Source of the DNA: Corallium rubrum
Taxonomy: Eukaryota; Cnidaria; Anthozoa; Scleralcyonacea; Coralliidae
Assembly (NCBI GenBank): GCA_964035015.1
Contig: OZ036006.1
Span: 3,252,234-3,316,233, forward strand
Length of the DNA stretch: 64,000 bases
Reading direction: 5' to 3'
Within the stretch, counting starts at the first letter, position 1. Each line of letters opens with the position of its first letter. Under the pieces are notes generated by a model, which worked only from the letters and a program-made list of their open reading frames with translations, searched no databases and was not told the DNA's origin. Shown in pieces: positions 11,091-21,600 of the stretch. The translations under genes and the position numbers were made by a program.

Positions 11091-11543
11091 TTGAATAGCT
11101 TTGCAAGTGACCGAGTTATAGTTGATCAGTAATACGGCTGACAATTGGCTTCAATTCATCATAAACATGCTTACAAAGCCTTTACAATGTTTAGAGATAT
11201 CAGTATGTTGAACGTGAGATATCAATATGTTGAACGTGTTCAGTGCATGTCTAGATATCGCGTGTCGATTACATTTGGAAACGTGTGTTTTAAAACATAT
11301 TTAAATATTTTCTGTTTGTCCGAATTTAGATAAATTCTATATCAAAATGATCGCTTAAATTTGCCGAATCCGACACTATAGGTTTTGTCTACAAAATATA
11401 TTAGATCCGTTGTTTAACTTTCATGAAAACGGCCTTGTTTACATTTATACTACATTAGCAAACCTTCGGCGCCTCCTGCACCGCAGCAGTTCATATAAGA
11501 CCATAGATTCTATTTGTAAAAATCTATATGCAATTATCAATTG

Positions 11544-11549
<6 letters not shown>

Positions 11550-11631
<82 letters not shown>
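11550..11631. repeat. (TA)n microsatellite
   Basis: About 41 uninterrupted AT dinucleotides abut the left end of the Penelope palindrome. Confidence 0.95.
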
Positions 11632-11633
<2 letters not shown>

Positions 11634-11861
11634 ACAAGAGGGTGAACTTCGGTTACTTCATTAAAATTTTACTCACTACAAATTTGTTTCCTATGGCAAT
11701 GCCACACCCATCAGGTGATTATCGCATCTGGTTCTCGACTTCTCGTAGCTAGGAAACTTGAATATTTTACACGGATGACGTCATTACAATAAAATGTGGT
11801 ATTGGTTTACAGTGTTATGTATGAATATTTAGCTTGTTAAATATTAAATATGTCAGCTTGG

Positions 11862-12433
11862 TTATTGACTGCTCAGTAAGTGTTTTTTTCTATGTCTGCA
11901 TGTCGATATCAGTTCATTTCTAGTGTTTAGCGAAGATAGTTCTGGATGGTAAATAATAATAAATTTCTCATAAAGGCATAGATTGCATCTCTTGGTCTTG
12001 CTGGAATAGGGCCTACATTGTTTAATTATTCTCCATTTGATCATATGGGGGTGTCTGACTCTTTCAAAATCCAAATATATGTACTAAGTTCGGTAGCGTG
12101 CTTATGTTGTGGATTTCTGAAACTGCTTGTATGGTTGTTAAATCTTGTTTTACACGGGCCTTCGGTAAGTCCGACGTAGCTTTTCTCTTCCCCGTTATCT
12201 TCTCTTTTAACTGTGGCTTGGTAAACAATGCTTGTAGTTTGGCATTTCTCAAAGAGCGGACAGTTTTCTTTTCGGTGGCAATTACACTCTTTAGCGGTAG
12301 CTGGGCTGTTATGGGCTTCTTTGTTAAGGACGGATTTGTTGTGTGCTGAAATAATGTCTTGCATGTTCGGCATGCATCTATAACTTAACTTCAGCGTGTT
12401 CCTGTTCCTTATAGCTGCATGCCGAACATGCAA
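11862..12433 (-). pseudogene. GIY-YIG endonuclease, left-arm copy (frameshifted)
   Basis: Minus-strand frames 12433-12041 and 12074-11862 together cover a Cys-rich lead (CNCHRKENCPLFEKC), the nuclease core [24 protein letters not shown] with conserved Arg and His, and a C-terminal segment with CNLCLYEKF and [10 protein letters not shown]. The two parts are split near 12050, where this arm has a run of five C and other small differences from the right arm. The N-terminal RT is absent. Assignment to Penelope-like elements rests on the YVG core and the Cys pattern. Confidence 0.7.
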
Positions 12434-12921
12434 AACATTATTTCAGCACACAACAAATCCGTCCTTAACAAAGAAGCTCATAACAGCCCAGCTACCGCTA
12501 AAGAGTGTAATTGCCGCCGAAAACAAAACTGTCCGCTCTCTGGGAAATGCCAAACTACAAGCATTGTTTACCAAGCCACAGTTAAAAGAGAAGATAACGG
12601 GGAAGAGAAAAGCTACGTCGGACTTACCGAAGGCCCGTGTAAAACAAGATTTAACAACCATACAAGCAGTTTCAGAAACATAAGCACGCTACCGAACTTA
12701 GTATATATATTTGGATTTTGAAAGAGTCAGACACCCCATATTCCATCAAATGGAGAATAATTAAACAATGTAGGCCCTATTCCAAGACCAAGAGATGCAA
12801 TCTATGCCTTTATGAGAAATTTATTATTATTTGCCATCCAGAACTATCTTCGCTAAACACAAGAAATGAACTGATATCGACATGCAGACATAGAAAAAAA
12901 CACTTACTGAGCAGTCAATAA
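12416..12921 (+). pseudogene. GIY-YIG endonuclease, right-arm copy (frameshifted)
   Basis: Same domain as the left arm, on the plus strand (12419-12721 and 12718-12921). It is broken at a different place: a 7-bp deletion near 12673, just after the HTSSF segment, shifts the frame, whereas the site that is broken in the left arm is intact here. Each arm therefore acquired its own lesion after the inverted duplication. Confidence 0.7.
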
Positions 12922-13253
12922 CCAAGCTGACATATTTAATATTTAACAAGCTAAATATTCATAACACTGTAAACAAATACCGCATTTTATTGTAATGACG
13001 TCATCCGTGTAAAATATTCAAGTTCCCGAGCTACGAAAACCAGATGCGATAATCACCTGATGAGTGTGGCAAGCTTTGCTTGCCATACGAAACAAATTTG
13101 TAGGGAATAAAATTTTAATGAAGTAACCGAAGTTGACCCTCTTGTCTTATTCCGCTCTACCTCGGTATTGAGCACTCTATTCATATGTTTTCGAACTTGC
13201 TACTTATATATATATTTAATTTATTATTGAGTCGGTTTTCTTTGATGTACCGC

Positions 13254-13472
13254 GGGCTGTATATAGCATACAGCCCTTGAATACTAATTAGATAAGAAAA
13301 GAGGAAAAAAACTAGGAAAATCTTTGTCCAAGGTAGAAAAAAAGACAAAACTTTGTTGGAAAATCTCCTCAATAATAAATTAAGTCAGATAAAACCCTCG
13401 AACGTCGGGCTGTATACGATATATAGCCCTCGGATGCTTCGCGTCCTCGGGGCTGTATATAGCATACAGCCC
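13254..13472. repeat. Three copies of a GGGCTGTATATAGC palindrome
   Basis: GGGCTGTAT..ATACAGCCC palindromes of about 22 bp lie at 13254-13275, 13407-13430 and 13450-13472. The middle copy reads GGGCTGTATACGATATATAGCCC. Confidence 0.75.
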
Positions 13473-13992
13473 TCGTTCTCGGGCTTTATCTCTTACTTAT
13501 TGTACAATGAAAGCTTAAAATCAAATGAAATAAAATAAAAATAAAATAAAAAATGAAATAAAAAAATAATAAAATCAATAAAATTTCAGCCCGGCCGAAA
13601 ATCTCCATGTAATCGGCCCCAAAAACTATAGTTATCAGTTTAGATCGACTCTTTTAAGTTTTAAGGACTCCGCTCGACACGTTAGTAGTTCGTTATAAAC
13701 AGAACTATTCTCGGCAGTTTACCACCTTTTTACTTTCATTCTCTATCTAAAACACTGCCTATATACGCAGCACTCACACAGGTAAACACTTTCTATGCCT
13801 GTCGTTTGTGAAAATCACTTGGAATCGATATGGACACAGGTGGTTATTTCCAACACCGACCAACCCAGTGGCTCCGGTCTTACTCTGACAAATAACAATT
13901 GACACTACATTAGCATTCCATCAGTTCAATACTTCAGCACGCAACACTTAAACGTCACAAACGTCTCAACAGCCTTTCTGTATATTTGAACG

Positions 13993-16900
13993 ATGGAAGA
14001 CGAAGCGAATGTAGTTTATTGTGACGCCCTCGATATTCCACGACCACCGGCTCTACCACCTCCAAGGCACAAAGAGAACGTAGCTTACAGTGACGTGCTC
14101 GATGTTCCACTACCACCGCCACAACTACCTCCAAGGGTCCAACTTCCTCCGGAAAAACTTTCCTTTCGTTTAAGCCCTCTGCATTTTCCAAGACAACCCA
14201 CTATTTCGCAAAACAACAACAGATGTTGTCGAAACACATCACTCTCAAAAAGGAGTATGGCGTTGCTGTTTGCGGTGGCATTTTTTACCATCTTGTCCAC
14301 GGTTTTTGCCGTGATATACTTCACGATTGATAAAAAGGACAAGACTTCAGGTTCAGGTAAGAGAGCTAGACGTTATTATTTCAACACGTGGGAGGAAGAA
14401 GAAAGCAAAGACTTCGGTCTATGAAAGTCATAGATTAAAATTTGGTTGGAGTACAAAAACCTTTTAACTAACTAACTAATATTAATACCTAAAAAATAAT
14501 ACTCTGTATATGTAATTCCAAAAAATATCTGTTAGTAAATCAACCCATTGCTGCCTAGCATGTCTGAGGGTTCTCTTGGCTTTGACGAGTAAAATCTTCT
14601 GGCATTAGACAGAGTATAACATATAGCAGGGCCGGCGCGACCGGGGGGGTAGGGGGTATTTACCCCCCCAATAATTTGGCGAAGAAGTGCCCTTTTTTAG
14701 CCAAGCCCTGAGTATTAAACAAAACGCGTGCGCGCAGAGCATGCATGCCTTTTTCAAATGTGGGAATGGTCATTAGAAGAGTACACTGATACCGAAACAA
14801 AAGCTCGTGTTCAAGGTGTAAGTTCTCAGATGGAGAAATTCGACTTCTTTTTTGGCTTGTCATTGGGTGCTCGAATCTTGAAGCACGCAGATGCGCTAAG
14901 CACCACTCTCCAGATGAAGGATCTATCAGCATGTGAGGCTCAGGAAATTGCCGATATGACCGTGAAGACTATCGATAGCATACGGAACGATGATTCATTC
15001 CATCTATTTTGGCAGAGAGTGAGAGCAAAGGAGTGAATGAGCCACAACTACCACGAAGAAGAAAAGCCCCATGTAGAATAGAAGAATGTCTATGTACCCA
15101 TCTAGAAATCCTGCGCACCAATTACGATGGGGAAGGTCAAGCCAACATCCATGACGTGTTTACGTATTGCCGTAGCCTTACACCTGCAAAGAAAGCTTTG
15201 ATGGGCGAGGTTATAAAACTGGTGAAGCTACTAATGACCATACCGGCAACGAATGCTTCGAGCGAAAGGGCGTTCAGCACACTGAGGTATATAAAGAATT
15301 ATCTCCGCACTACAATGTTCCAGGAACGTCTTAACAACCTAATGGTGTTGTATGTTTACAAAAACAGACAGGACCTTTTGGATCTTACCTCCATTGCTCA
15401 GGATTTTGTGAATGGTCGTGAAAGCAGAATGTCCTTGTTTGGTTCTTTTAACTAGCTATCGAATTTGTGTTTTTTTATGCGAACTAGCGGACATGATGTT
15501 GTTTTCCTTTACTGTGATTTATAGTGAGTGACCGTATTATATTTCAGGGATATAGGTAGATAGGTAGTTAATGTTTTCTTTGCAACATATTGAATCTCAT
15601 AATTTTCATTTTGTCATATTACGTTATATATTATTGCATGTAGGAATCTGTAATAACTTCTAAATAACGATTTAGTAGAATAAACGTACTGTTTTTCTTT
15701 TTTTTGTTTCGATATACACCAAAAGTTAAAAACCCTGATCAAATGGCCTCTTCTTGAAACTGGTTTTACGCGGTGTGATTGCGCAATCCACGTAATGTGC
15801 CCTTCGGAAATCGTACCCTCCCAACTCCTAGAAGCTCTCGCCGGCTCTGACATATAGCGAGGTCGTTTTTGGCCGGCTCAAACAGAAATGGGTTAATCAC
15901 TTGTTAACTCGTTGTAGCATAAGATATCTGAGGGTTCTTTATCTGACGACTAAAATAGTCTGGTGTTAGACAGAGTAAAATAGTCCGGTGTATGGACAGA
16001 GTAAAATAATCTGGTGTTAGGCAGAGTAATAAATAGTCTGGTGTTAGAGAGTAAAATAGTCTGGCGTTAGACAGAGTAAAATAGTCTGGTGTTAGACAGT
16101 AAAATAGTCTGGTGTTAGGCAGAGTAATAAATAGTCTGGTGTTAGACAGTAAAATAGTCTGGCGTTAGACAGAGTAAAATAGTCTGGTGTTATTGACAGA
16201 GTAAAATGATCTGGTGTTAGACAGAGTAAAATAGTCTGGTGTAAGACAGTAAAATAGTCTGGTGTGAGACAGAGTAAAATAGTCTGGTGTTAGAAAGAGT
16301 AAAATAGTCTGGTGTTAGACAGAATAAAATAGTCTGGTGTTAGACAGAGTAAAATAGTCTGGTGTTAGACAGAGTAAAATAGTCTGGTGTTAGACAGAGT
16401 AAAATAGTCTGGTGTTAGACAGTAAAATAGTCTGGTGTTAGACAGAGTAAAATAGTCCGGTGTTAGAAAGAGTAAAATAGTCTGGTGTTAGACAGAGTAA
16501 AATAGTCTAGTGTTGGACAGTAAAATAGTCTGGTGTTAGACAGAGTAAAATAGTCTGGTGTTAGACAGAGTAAAATAGTCTGGTGTTAGACAAAGTAAAA
16601 TAGTTTGGTGTTAGACATAGCAAAACAATATCGTCAATAGGGAGAGGCGTCTCGGAAAGTCATACCACAAATTTTAAAAAAATTCTTTTTATAAAAAAGC
16701 TAATGTTTTGAGGAAGGGATATAAACCGTGTTGTAACTTAAAATATTTGACTCTGGCATTTCTGATTTTAACAACAGCAAACAGCAACAACGTCGGCAAT
16801 GTTGAAAAATGCAAGAGTATGAACGGCACAATAGAGCAAAAATGTAATTGTAGTTCAGGTATAAGCATGTATAATAAACAATGTTTGTTGGCAATAATTA

Positions 16901-17741
16901 CTTCCGCCATGTTATGTTCTCACCTTCGTTTCTGTTAGTCCGTCACTAGCATATCTCAAAAATTATTATATAGCTTTGTAATATCCTGTGTTCTCATTGG
17001 CCAATGCACGGGCCGCGTACAAATGCGCGGTAAACGGACAACTGTCCGTCTTTTTCCGTATTCGGGACGCTGTCCTGGATGTTGATTTTGCTGGCGTGAA
17101 TTGATAAGATTTTCACACTCATTTTGATTGTAATAAACGATTTATTAACCTCGTTTACTCGGTCTGTACGGGAAAATATGAAACTTCAGACTTTTTTGTA
17201 CCAACCTCACCTGCGGCTTGGTCAAGAAGACCTTAGTCTGATGTTTCCCGGTACAGACTTCGTTCTAGGTTAATAATCTCTTAGTATTTACTATCGTTTA
17301 GGTCCCTGGAAATACCTTGGTTATGGTTGTGTTGGAGCGAAAGACAACCAATACCTGCAGCTCGCATACCCTGGACCATCCATGTTTATTGGAGCAGTGA
17401 AACTGGTTCACACAGATGGTACTGTGGGAAACAATCCTTCTCATAACTCATACTGGGGTGCTGAAGCACAAAGTATCCGCCTTGGCATGTTCGTTAAGGA
17501 TTTAAAGAATCGTGTCATTTATCCCTCTCCAAGACTGGTTATCCTATCCCAGGGTGCTTGGTACAGTCTGCCAGGGTACAACTCCACATCACCAGAGCTC
17601 GTCCTTTGTGACTTCCAAAATCCCAAGTACCTCAGAAACGGAGAAAAAATAAGGATCTGGTACGGACAAGATCTGTATAATTACACAGAAAGCAACAACC
17701 ACGGGAAGACATGCATGTACGTCTATGTCTACTCCACATAA
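13993..17741 (+). CDS. Type II single-pass membrane protein, three exons, family unknown
   Basis: Exons 13993-14356, 16778-16858 and 17302-17741 join in phase 1 at both introns (CAG|GTAAGA, ACAG|CA, CAG|GTATAA, TTAG|GT) to give 294 residues. Residues 7-48 are cytoplasmic-type: two copies of a 23-residue unit with YxDxLDxPxPP and a PPxLPPR-like SH3 ligand (class II in copy two, PQLPPR). CCR precedes a hydrophobic span at about 89-112. The C-terminal part has Cys residues (EKCKS, KCNC, YGCVG, LVLCDF, KTCMY) and sequons NGT, NCS, NST, NYT, so it is probably extracellular. No signal peptide is needed for type II topology. Exon 3 (LGPWKYLGYGC..) looks like a folded domain that I cannot name. A signalling receptor or ligand is possible but unproven. 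Intron 1 holds a hAT element and a minisatellite. No clear poly(A) signal was found. Confidence 0.7.
14627..15849 (+). mobile_element. hAT element, internally deleted, TSD ACATATAG
   Basis: Termini CAGGGCCGGCG and CGCCGGCTCTG are flanked by the 8-bp duplication ACATATAG at 14619-14626 and 15850-15857. At 1223 bp it retains only the C-terminal part of a transposase. It lies in intron 1 of the membrane-protein gene, same strand. Confidence 0.9.
14728..15455 (+). pseudogene. hAT transposase C-terminal remnant (ZMYM1-like)
   Basis: Two frames, 14728-15036 and 15009-15455, carry a segment like hAT/zinc-finger-MYM transposases, ending in the hAT C-terminal dimerisation motif: IPATNASSERAFSTLRYIK and LRTTMFQERLNNLMVLYVYK. 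The frames meet at about 15030 with a shift, so the remnant is not translatable. The N-terminal DNA-binding and catalytic DDE region is missing. Confidence 0.8.
15950..16625 (+). repeat. 25-bp minisatellite in intron 1
   Basis: About 27 copies of TAGTCTGGTGTTAGACAGAG plus TAAAA, with variants of 23 bp (loss of AG) and single substitutions. It matches the centre of the dispersed hairpin repeat at 14542, 30429 and 52097, so it looks like local amplification of that centre. Confidence 0.9.
16868..17284 (+). repeat. Intron 2 segment duplicated at 7040-7382
   Basis: See the 7000-7382 entry. This copy contains an extra insert (about 17150-17260) with GTCTGTACGGGAAAATATG and its inverse CATGTTTCCCGGTACAGAC-like end (a roughly 100-bp foldback) absent from the other copy. 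Confidence 0.6.
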
Positions 17742-18926
17742 CAATTTAATGAACATTATATAGTGTTAGTGTTAGCAACTGATGATCCAAGCAGGTATCG
17801 AAATATCAATAATACAATAACGTGACTTATTAAAGGACACACAGATGGCGTCAAATGACGTGTCAGCAGATTTGTTTCTATTTTGTCTGTTCACTTTCTT
17901 GTTTGTTTGTTTGTTTGTTTGTTTGTTTGTTTGTTTGTTTGTTTGTTTGTTTGTTTGTTTGTTTGTTTGTTTGTTTGTTTGTTTGTTTGTTTGTTTGTTT
18001 GTTTGTTTGTCTATCTGTCGCCTGGATATCTCACAATACTGTACAGATTTTCATGAAAGTTTCTGGAAAGATTGATCATGGACCAAGGACCAATTAACCT
18101 ATTAAATTTTGGTTGAATTTGGTTGCATGAGATTTGGACGAGAATTTAATAGAAATCTGACGTGTAGAAGAAATGGTTGATTGCGTTCATTATCCTTATT
18201 TTATGCAAACACTTTTACATAATTCTGCTACGAGTGCAATGTAGCGTTTTATTATAGGTCTCATGAGCTAGCATGGTTAGCGGGATGGCTCGTTTTCTTT
18301 TTGGGGGCAGTTTATATGAGCGGGGTATAACCTGAAATACTTGCCTCAAAAATGCAGGAAATAGTGTTTCAGAGACCCTAGAAATTCAAAATTTTCCGGT
18401 TCTTGCCCCCCCCCAAAAAAACCAACAAACAAACAACACACAACAAAAAACAACCCAAATAGCCTGGCTACGCCACTGGGCCTCCCTACATTGACGGAGA
18501 AACTGTATAGAGACACTCCACGTCTAGTCAGCAATCGGGCCATCGGGCCGTATAGTGCCTTATAGGGCCAAAACGGGCCTGATCGGGCCATATGAGCAAA
18601 TGAGCAAGTGCTCATGAGTAGTTATGAGCAAATGAGCAAGTGCTCATGAGCAGTTATGAGCAAATGAGCAAGTGCTCAGAGCAGTTATGAGCATGTGAAA
18701 ACTGCGAAGGACGCTTTATATAGCGCATTTTTGCATGCTAATCACTTTTTGTAGTGACGTCACAATAGTGGAGCATGACAAGCCTGGGCTTGCCCAGGTT
18801 AGGACGTCTAGTCAGCAAACGGGCCATCGGGCCGCATAGTGCCTTATAGGGCCAAAACGGGCGTAAACGGGCCAAATAAAATATCTGACACACGTAAAAA
18901 ATGAGTCAATTATTATTAGGAACTCA
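17742..18926. other. Gene-free interval with (TTTG)n, hAT end and duplications
   Basis: 17896-18010 is (TTTG)n; its flank 18010-18170 (ATATCTCACAATACTG..) resembles 59880-60030. 18320-18477 ends with GCCTGGCTACGCCACTG, a hAT-type terminus without a visible partner. 18519-18590 and 18804-18870 are near-identical (GTCTAGTCAGCAA..GGGCC), and between them a 31-bp unit ATGAGCAAATGAGCAAGTGC repeats three times. Confidence 0.6.
17896..18010. repeat. (TTTG)n microsatellite
   Basis: About 28 tandem TTTG units. Confidence 0.95.
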
Positions 18927-19483
18927 TTGAGCAAACATCTAAAAATGGGTCGTACGCGTAGGAACTGTCCTGTTTTTGGTTGCGGTAGTACAAATCTTGC
19001 TAGACTAGCTAATCATCTCGATCAAGTACATGGCATGGACACGGAAGAACGCAAGAAGTGGCTAAAGTGGAGTAAGATAGGAATATGTGTACCTCGACAG
19101 AATGAAGAACCAAAGGAATTCAGTATGGAGGAAAGTCTGGAAAATTTATTAAAGCGGCAAGAAGAGATGGAAAGAAAATTTAATGTTTACTTACGAGCCG
19201 CCAAATTAAAACATGGACAGACCAGTAAACGAAAACGTTCTAACTCTGGGGAAATGAAGAAAGACAAAAATAAATGGTTAATATTTTAATTGGTGTACTC
19301 GATTACGAAAAAATTCCTCTATTGCCTGCAGAAAAGAAACGAAGTGTAGTCAAAGTTTTGGATGTCAAGTCTGTAGAACACAAGCGACAAAAACGTAAAC
19401 TCCTACTAGCGGCAGACGGAACAGTTTACAAAGTCAAGCGATCAAAGCTGGAAAATACTGCAAAAGCTGGACAATATGTTTAA
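18927..19483 (+). pseudogene. Zinc-finger-like small protein, two frames
   Basis: The first frame (18927-19289, 120 codons) has a single C2H2-like finger, CPVFGCG..NHLDQVH, spaced C-x4-C-x10-H-x4-H, then an acidic/coiled stretch (SLENLLKRQEEMERK) and a basic tail. The second frame (19274-19483) overlaps it in another register and is also Lys/Arg-rich. AATAAA at about 19522 follows. I tested a 56-nt intron between them (GT 19276, CAG 19331), but it creates a stop. This may be one gene broken by a frameshift, or a transposon accessory protein; similar lone-finger proteins accompany cnidarian mobile elements. Confidence 0.4.
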
Positions 19484-19887
19484 GAACTGTATATTGGTGT
19501 AAAATTGTTATACTACGAGGAATAAATTGTTTAAAACGTTAACCCGTGTCTGTGTTAATTTATGCATCCAAGTAAAACAGTGTCCTAACAACAATATTTG
19601 CACATTGTCATTGTGATCATTAATCCAAAAAGAAAGATAATTTAAAATGGCTTGGTAATCAGAAAAACCTGAACTCTGTCTCAAATCCATCTTTTTCCTC
19701 ATATTCACTAAAAAAGAAAGGAAAAAAAGCAAGCCAAACTGTTCCAATACTGTTTTTATTTATCGATCTTCACCATCTTGAAATAATACGATGGTGACCG
19801 AAGGAAACCCGAGTGCGTTCCGAAATAGCTGTCGAAAAGTAGCCCGCGATACGTTAATGATATACACCGCATAATTTTTATCACGTC

Positions 19888-20010
19888 AGCATTCTTTGTG
19901 CGCACACCCCTAATGAAGTCACATCATGTGCGCACACCCCTGTGACGTCGTCAGCCTGTGCGCACACCCCTGTGACGTCAGCCTGTGCGCACACCCCTGT
20001 GACGTCACTT
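19888..20010. repeat. Tandem 24-27-bp repeat carrying CRE-like TGACGTCA
   Basis: GTGCGCACACCCCT occurs four times, each followed by TGTGACGT(CA) or TAATGAAGTCAC, separated by CAGCC. TGACGT(CA) is the core of a CREB/ATF site. No gene start is evident within 300 bp on either side, so a regulatory role is only a possibility. Confidence 0.6.
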
Positions 20011-20304
20011 CCGAGCCTGGATGTGCAGGGTAATCTACTGGTATGAATATTTAAGGATAAAGGACTGGGTGGCTAATCATCCTGCGGCTGAATTGCGAAG
20101 GACGCAGATCAACGTGGCCGTGTCGAGGCACATCAAAGGCGCTCCAGGCAGCCGCCATACGACACAGTTCAGACCACGGATCATATAGCTAAGATGTTAG
20201 GTATTGATTTTATGGAGGAAGGAAAACCGGAGAACCCGGCGAAAAATCCTCGAAGCACAGGAGAGATCAACTACAACTCTACTCACATGAGTCCAAGCCG
20301 GACA

Positions 20305-20372
20305 ACGGGGTCATTCCCAAGCGGTCACCCATCCAAGTACTAACCCCGTCTAACCAGGCTTAACTATTGGTG
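20305..20372 (-). repeat. 5S rRNA-like segment
   Basis: On the minus strand, TTAGTACTTGGATGGGTGACC with GGGAATGACC and, before it, AAGCCTGGTTAGACGGGG corresponds to the 3' half of 5S rRNA (the conserved AGTACTTGGATGGG region). Only about 65 bp match and several positions differ, so it is a 5S-derived repeat (SINE3-like) or a relic, not a gene. Confidence 0.5.
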
Positions 20373-20429
20373 AGAGGCAGCGCGCTAACAGCACACGCCA
20401 CCCGTGCATAGAAAAACATTTACTGAAAA

Positions 20430-20680
20430 ATAAACTGACACAATGCGACTTGTAGCCCAACAAGTACTTGTGACACACGTACGGTTTGACTAGTTCCCAG
20501 ATATAAATATCGAAAACAACCTCGGTCTACCATCTGAGTTCCAGTGGCTCAATGGTGAGAGCGTCCGGCTGGCATTCGGAAGGTTATGGGTTCGAGTCCC
20601 ATCTGGAGCTCGGAGTTTTTCTCTGAGTTTAACTTACGACAGCTTGCACAGCAAAAACAAACGAAAAAATTTTAACACAG
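20430..20680 (+). repeat. tRNA-derived repeat with conserved leader, copy 1
   Basis: The 74-nt tRNA-like core (20537-20610) is preceded by a leader with CGACTTGTAG.CCAACAAGTACTTGT and a TATAAATA at about 20504, and followed by GAGTTTTTCTCTGAGTTT..ACAGCTTGCACAGCAAAAACAA. Leader, core and tail all recur at 36915-37165 on the other strand, so the unit behaves as a SINE-like repeat. Confidence 0.65.
20537..20610 (+). tRNA. tRNA-Ala-like (anticodon GGC), probably SINE head
   Basis: All four arms fold: acceptor AGTTCCA/TGGAGCT, D stem GCTC/GAGC, anticodon stem TCCGG/TCGGA with loop CTGGCAT, T stem ATGGG/CCCAT with TTCGAGT loop. Boxes A and B are intact. Arguments against a housekeeping tRNA: GGC is not the usual eukaryotic Ala anticodon, the acceptor lacks G3:U70, and flanks are shared with a second locus. 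Confidence 0.5.
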
Positions 20681-21405
20681 TACCTTCAGCAAGTTGTCTT
20701 CATGTCAACCTATAATTGCGTTATCTACAATTCTTTGCCAGCTAGTATTCTAGTGCTAAAAGCTAGACAGTGCTGGTAAAGAATTCTGTGCCATCGTGAA
20801 AACGCCGCTTCTAATTTTCTAACCTGCCCTTTATTGTTCTACTGGCTCTTCAACTGTTAGTTGTTTGTTGTTTGTTCTTCTTTGATTTCTTGTTTGCTCG
20901 TTCAATCATATGAGCATCACTTATTTCTCGGTTTCTTTCTTTCATGTGTTGGGACTAAAAGGAATAGAAAAATACTATGCAGGCCGGTAGAGATTAAGCT
21001 AGACACTAGACAGGGCTGTAACACTTACGGTACGGTACATAATTTTTGTAACTAGCTACAAGTGATTATTTTATTACAGTAGCAAATTACAACTATGTTA
21101 GTATACTGTTTTCAACTTGAAGTTGGGGAAGTAAGATGGAAAATCTTCTCCTCAATTTTGATTTTATCTAGAAGTACTTTCCGTATGAGGAAGTATAGCG
21201 TTCTTATTAAATCAATATTTCATCATGTTCCAGAGATATTCAGGTTTTTGTAACATGCAAATGAGATGCCTTATGATGTCATCTACTCCACACAGATCAA
21301 ACAAACTTCCCCAAATGAGGACTATATCAAGCTATAACTATGTACATTGCAATGTACCATTCCTATTAGAACAGCTTCATTATTCCCGTAATATAATTAG
21401 GAATC
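20681..21405. other. No gene seen
   Basis: AT-rich. The minus-strand string TCTAGATAAAATCAAAATTG (about 21160-21180) resembles one at 21760-21780. The missing last exon of CENPS could lie here, but none is convincing. Confidence 0.35.
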
Positions 21406-21407
21406 TA

Positions 21408-21600
21408 ACGTTTCGAGCGAAGGCCCTTCGTCAGAGAGAAACGTACTTCACGTTTCTCTCTGACGAAGGGCCTTCGCTCGAAACGTTAGGCTCCTACGTT
21501 CCCTGTTCCGGCAGTATATCTATATCCTTACTATATTTCGATTGTTGTTTCAACACTGCCTACGCAGCACGCTACTTTCATTTCACTATTTGTATTATTT
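21408..21600. mobile_element. Inverted Penelope-type tail with two hammerhead-like cores
   Basis: The minus-strand copy (21411-21434) and plus-strand copy (21460-21483) each have CTGACGA, a stem GGGC/GCTC and GAAA, separated by a short inverted segment. The plus copy runs on to ACGTTCCCTGTTCCGGCAGTA and CTGCCTACGCAGCACGCTAC. The same arrangement is at 55733-56068. Confidence 0.6.

Larger units (their letters stand above)
11629..13150. mobile_element. 1.5-kb palindrome: two head-to-head Penelope-type endonuclease ends
   Basis: The left arm (11629-12376) and right arm (12416-13150) are near-identical inverse copies around a 39-bp spacer (12377-12415). Each arm carries the same GIY-YIG coding segment (minus strand left, plus strand right) and the same 3' non-coding end. 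The outer edges read ATAAGACAAGAG and CTCTTGTCTTAT. The endonuclease belongs to a different lineage from the 7.4-kb element. Confidence 0.85.
14542..15894 (+). repeat. Hairpin-repeat unit split by a hAT insertion
   Basis: A left arm AACCCATTGCTG (14542) and right arm CAGAAATGGGTT (15883-15894) are complementary at 11 of 12 positions. Between them stand GACGAGTAAAATCTTCTGGC and TTAGACAGAGTATAAC, the centre shared with the arrays at 30429 and 52097. The hAT element at 14627-15849 interrupts the unit. Confidence 0.65.

Noticed and set aside
19276-19331. 56-nt intron joining the two zinc-finger frames
   Set aside because: The splice creates TGA at the junction.
20305-20372. Functional 5S rRNA gene
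   Set aside because: Only about half the gene length matches, with substitutions in conserved positions.
20537-20610. Housekeeping tRNA-Ala gene
   Set aside because: The GGC anticodon, lack of G3:U70, and leader and tail shared with 36915-37165 favour a tRNA-derived repeat; kept only as tRNA-like.
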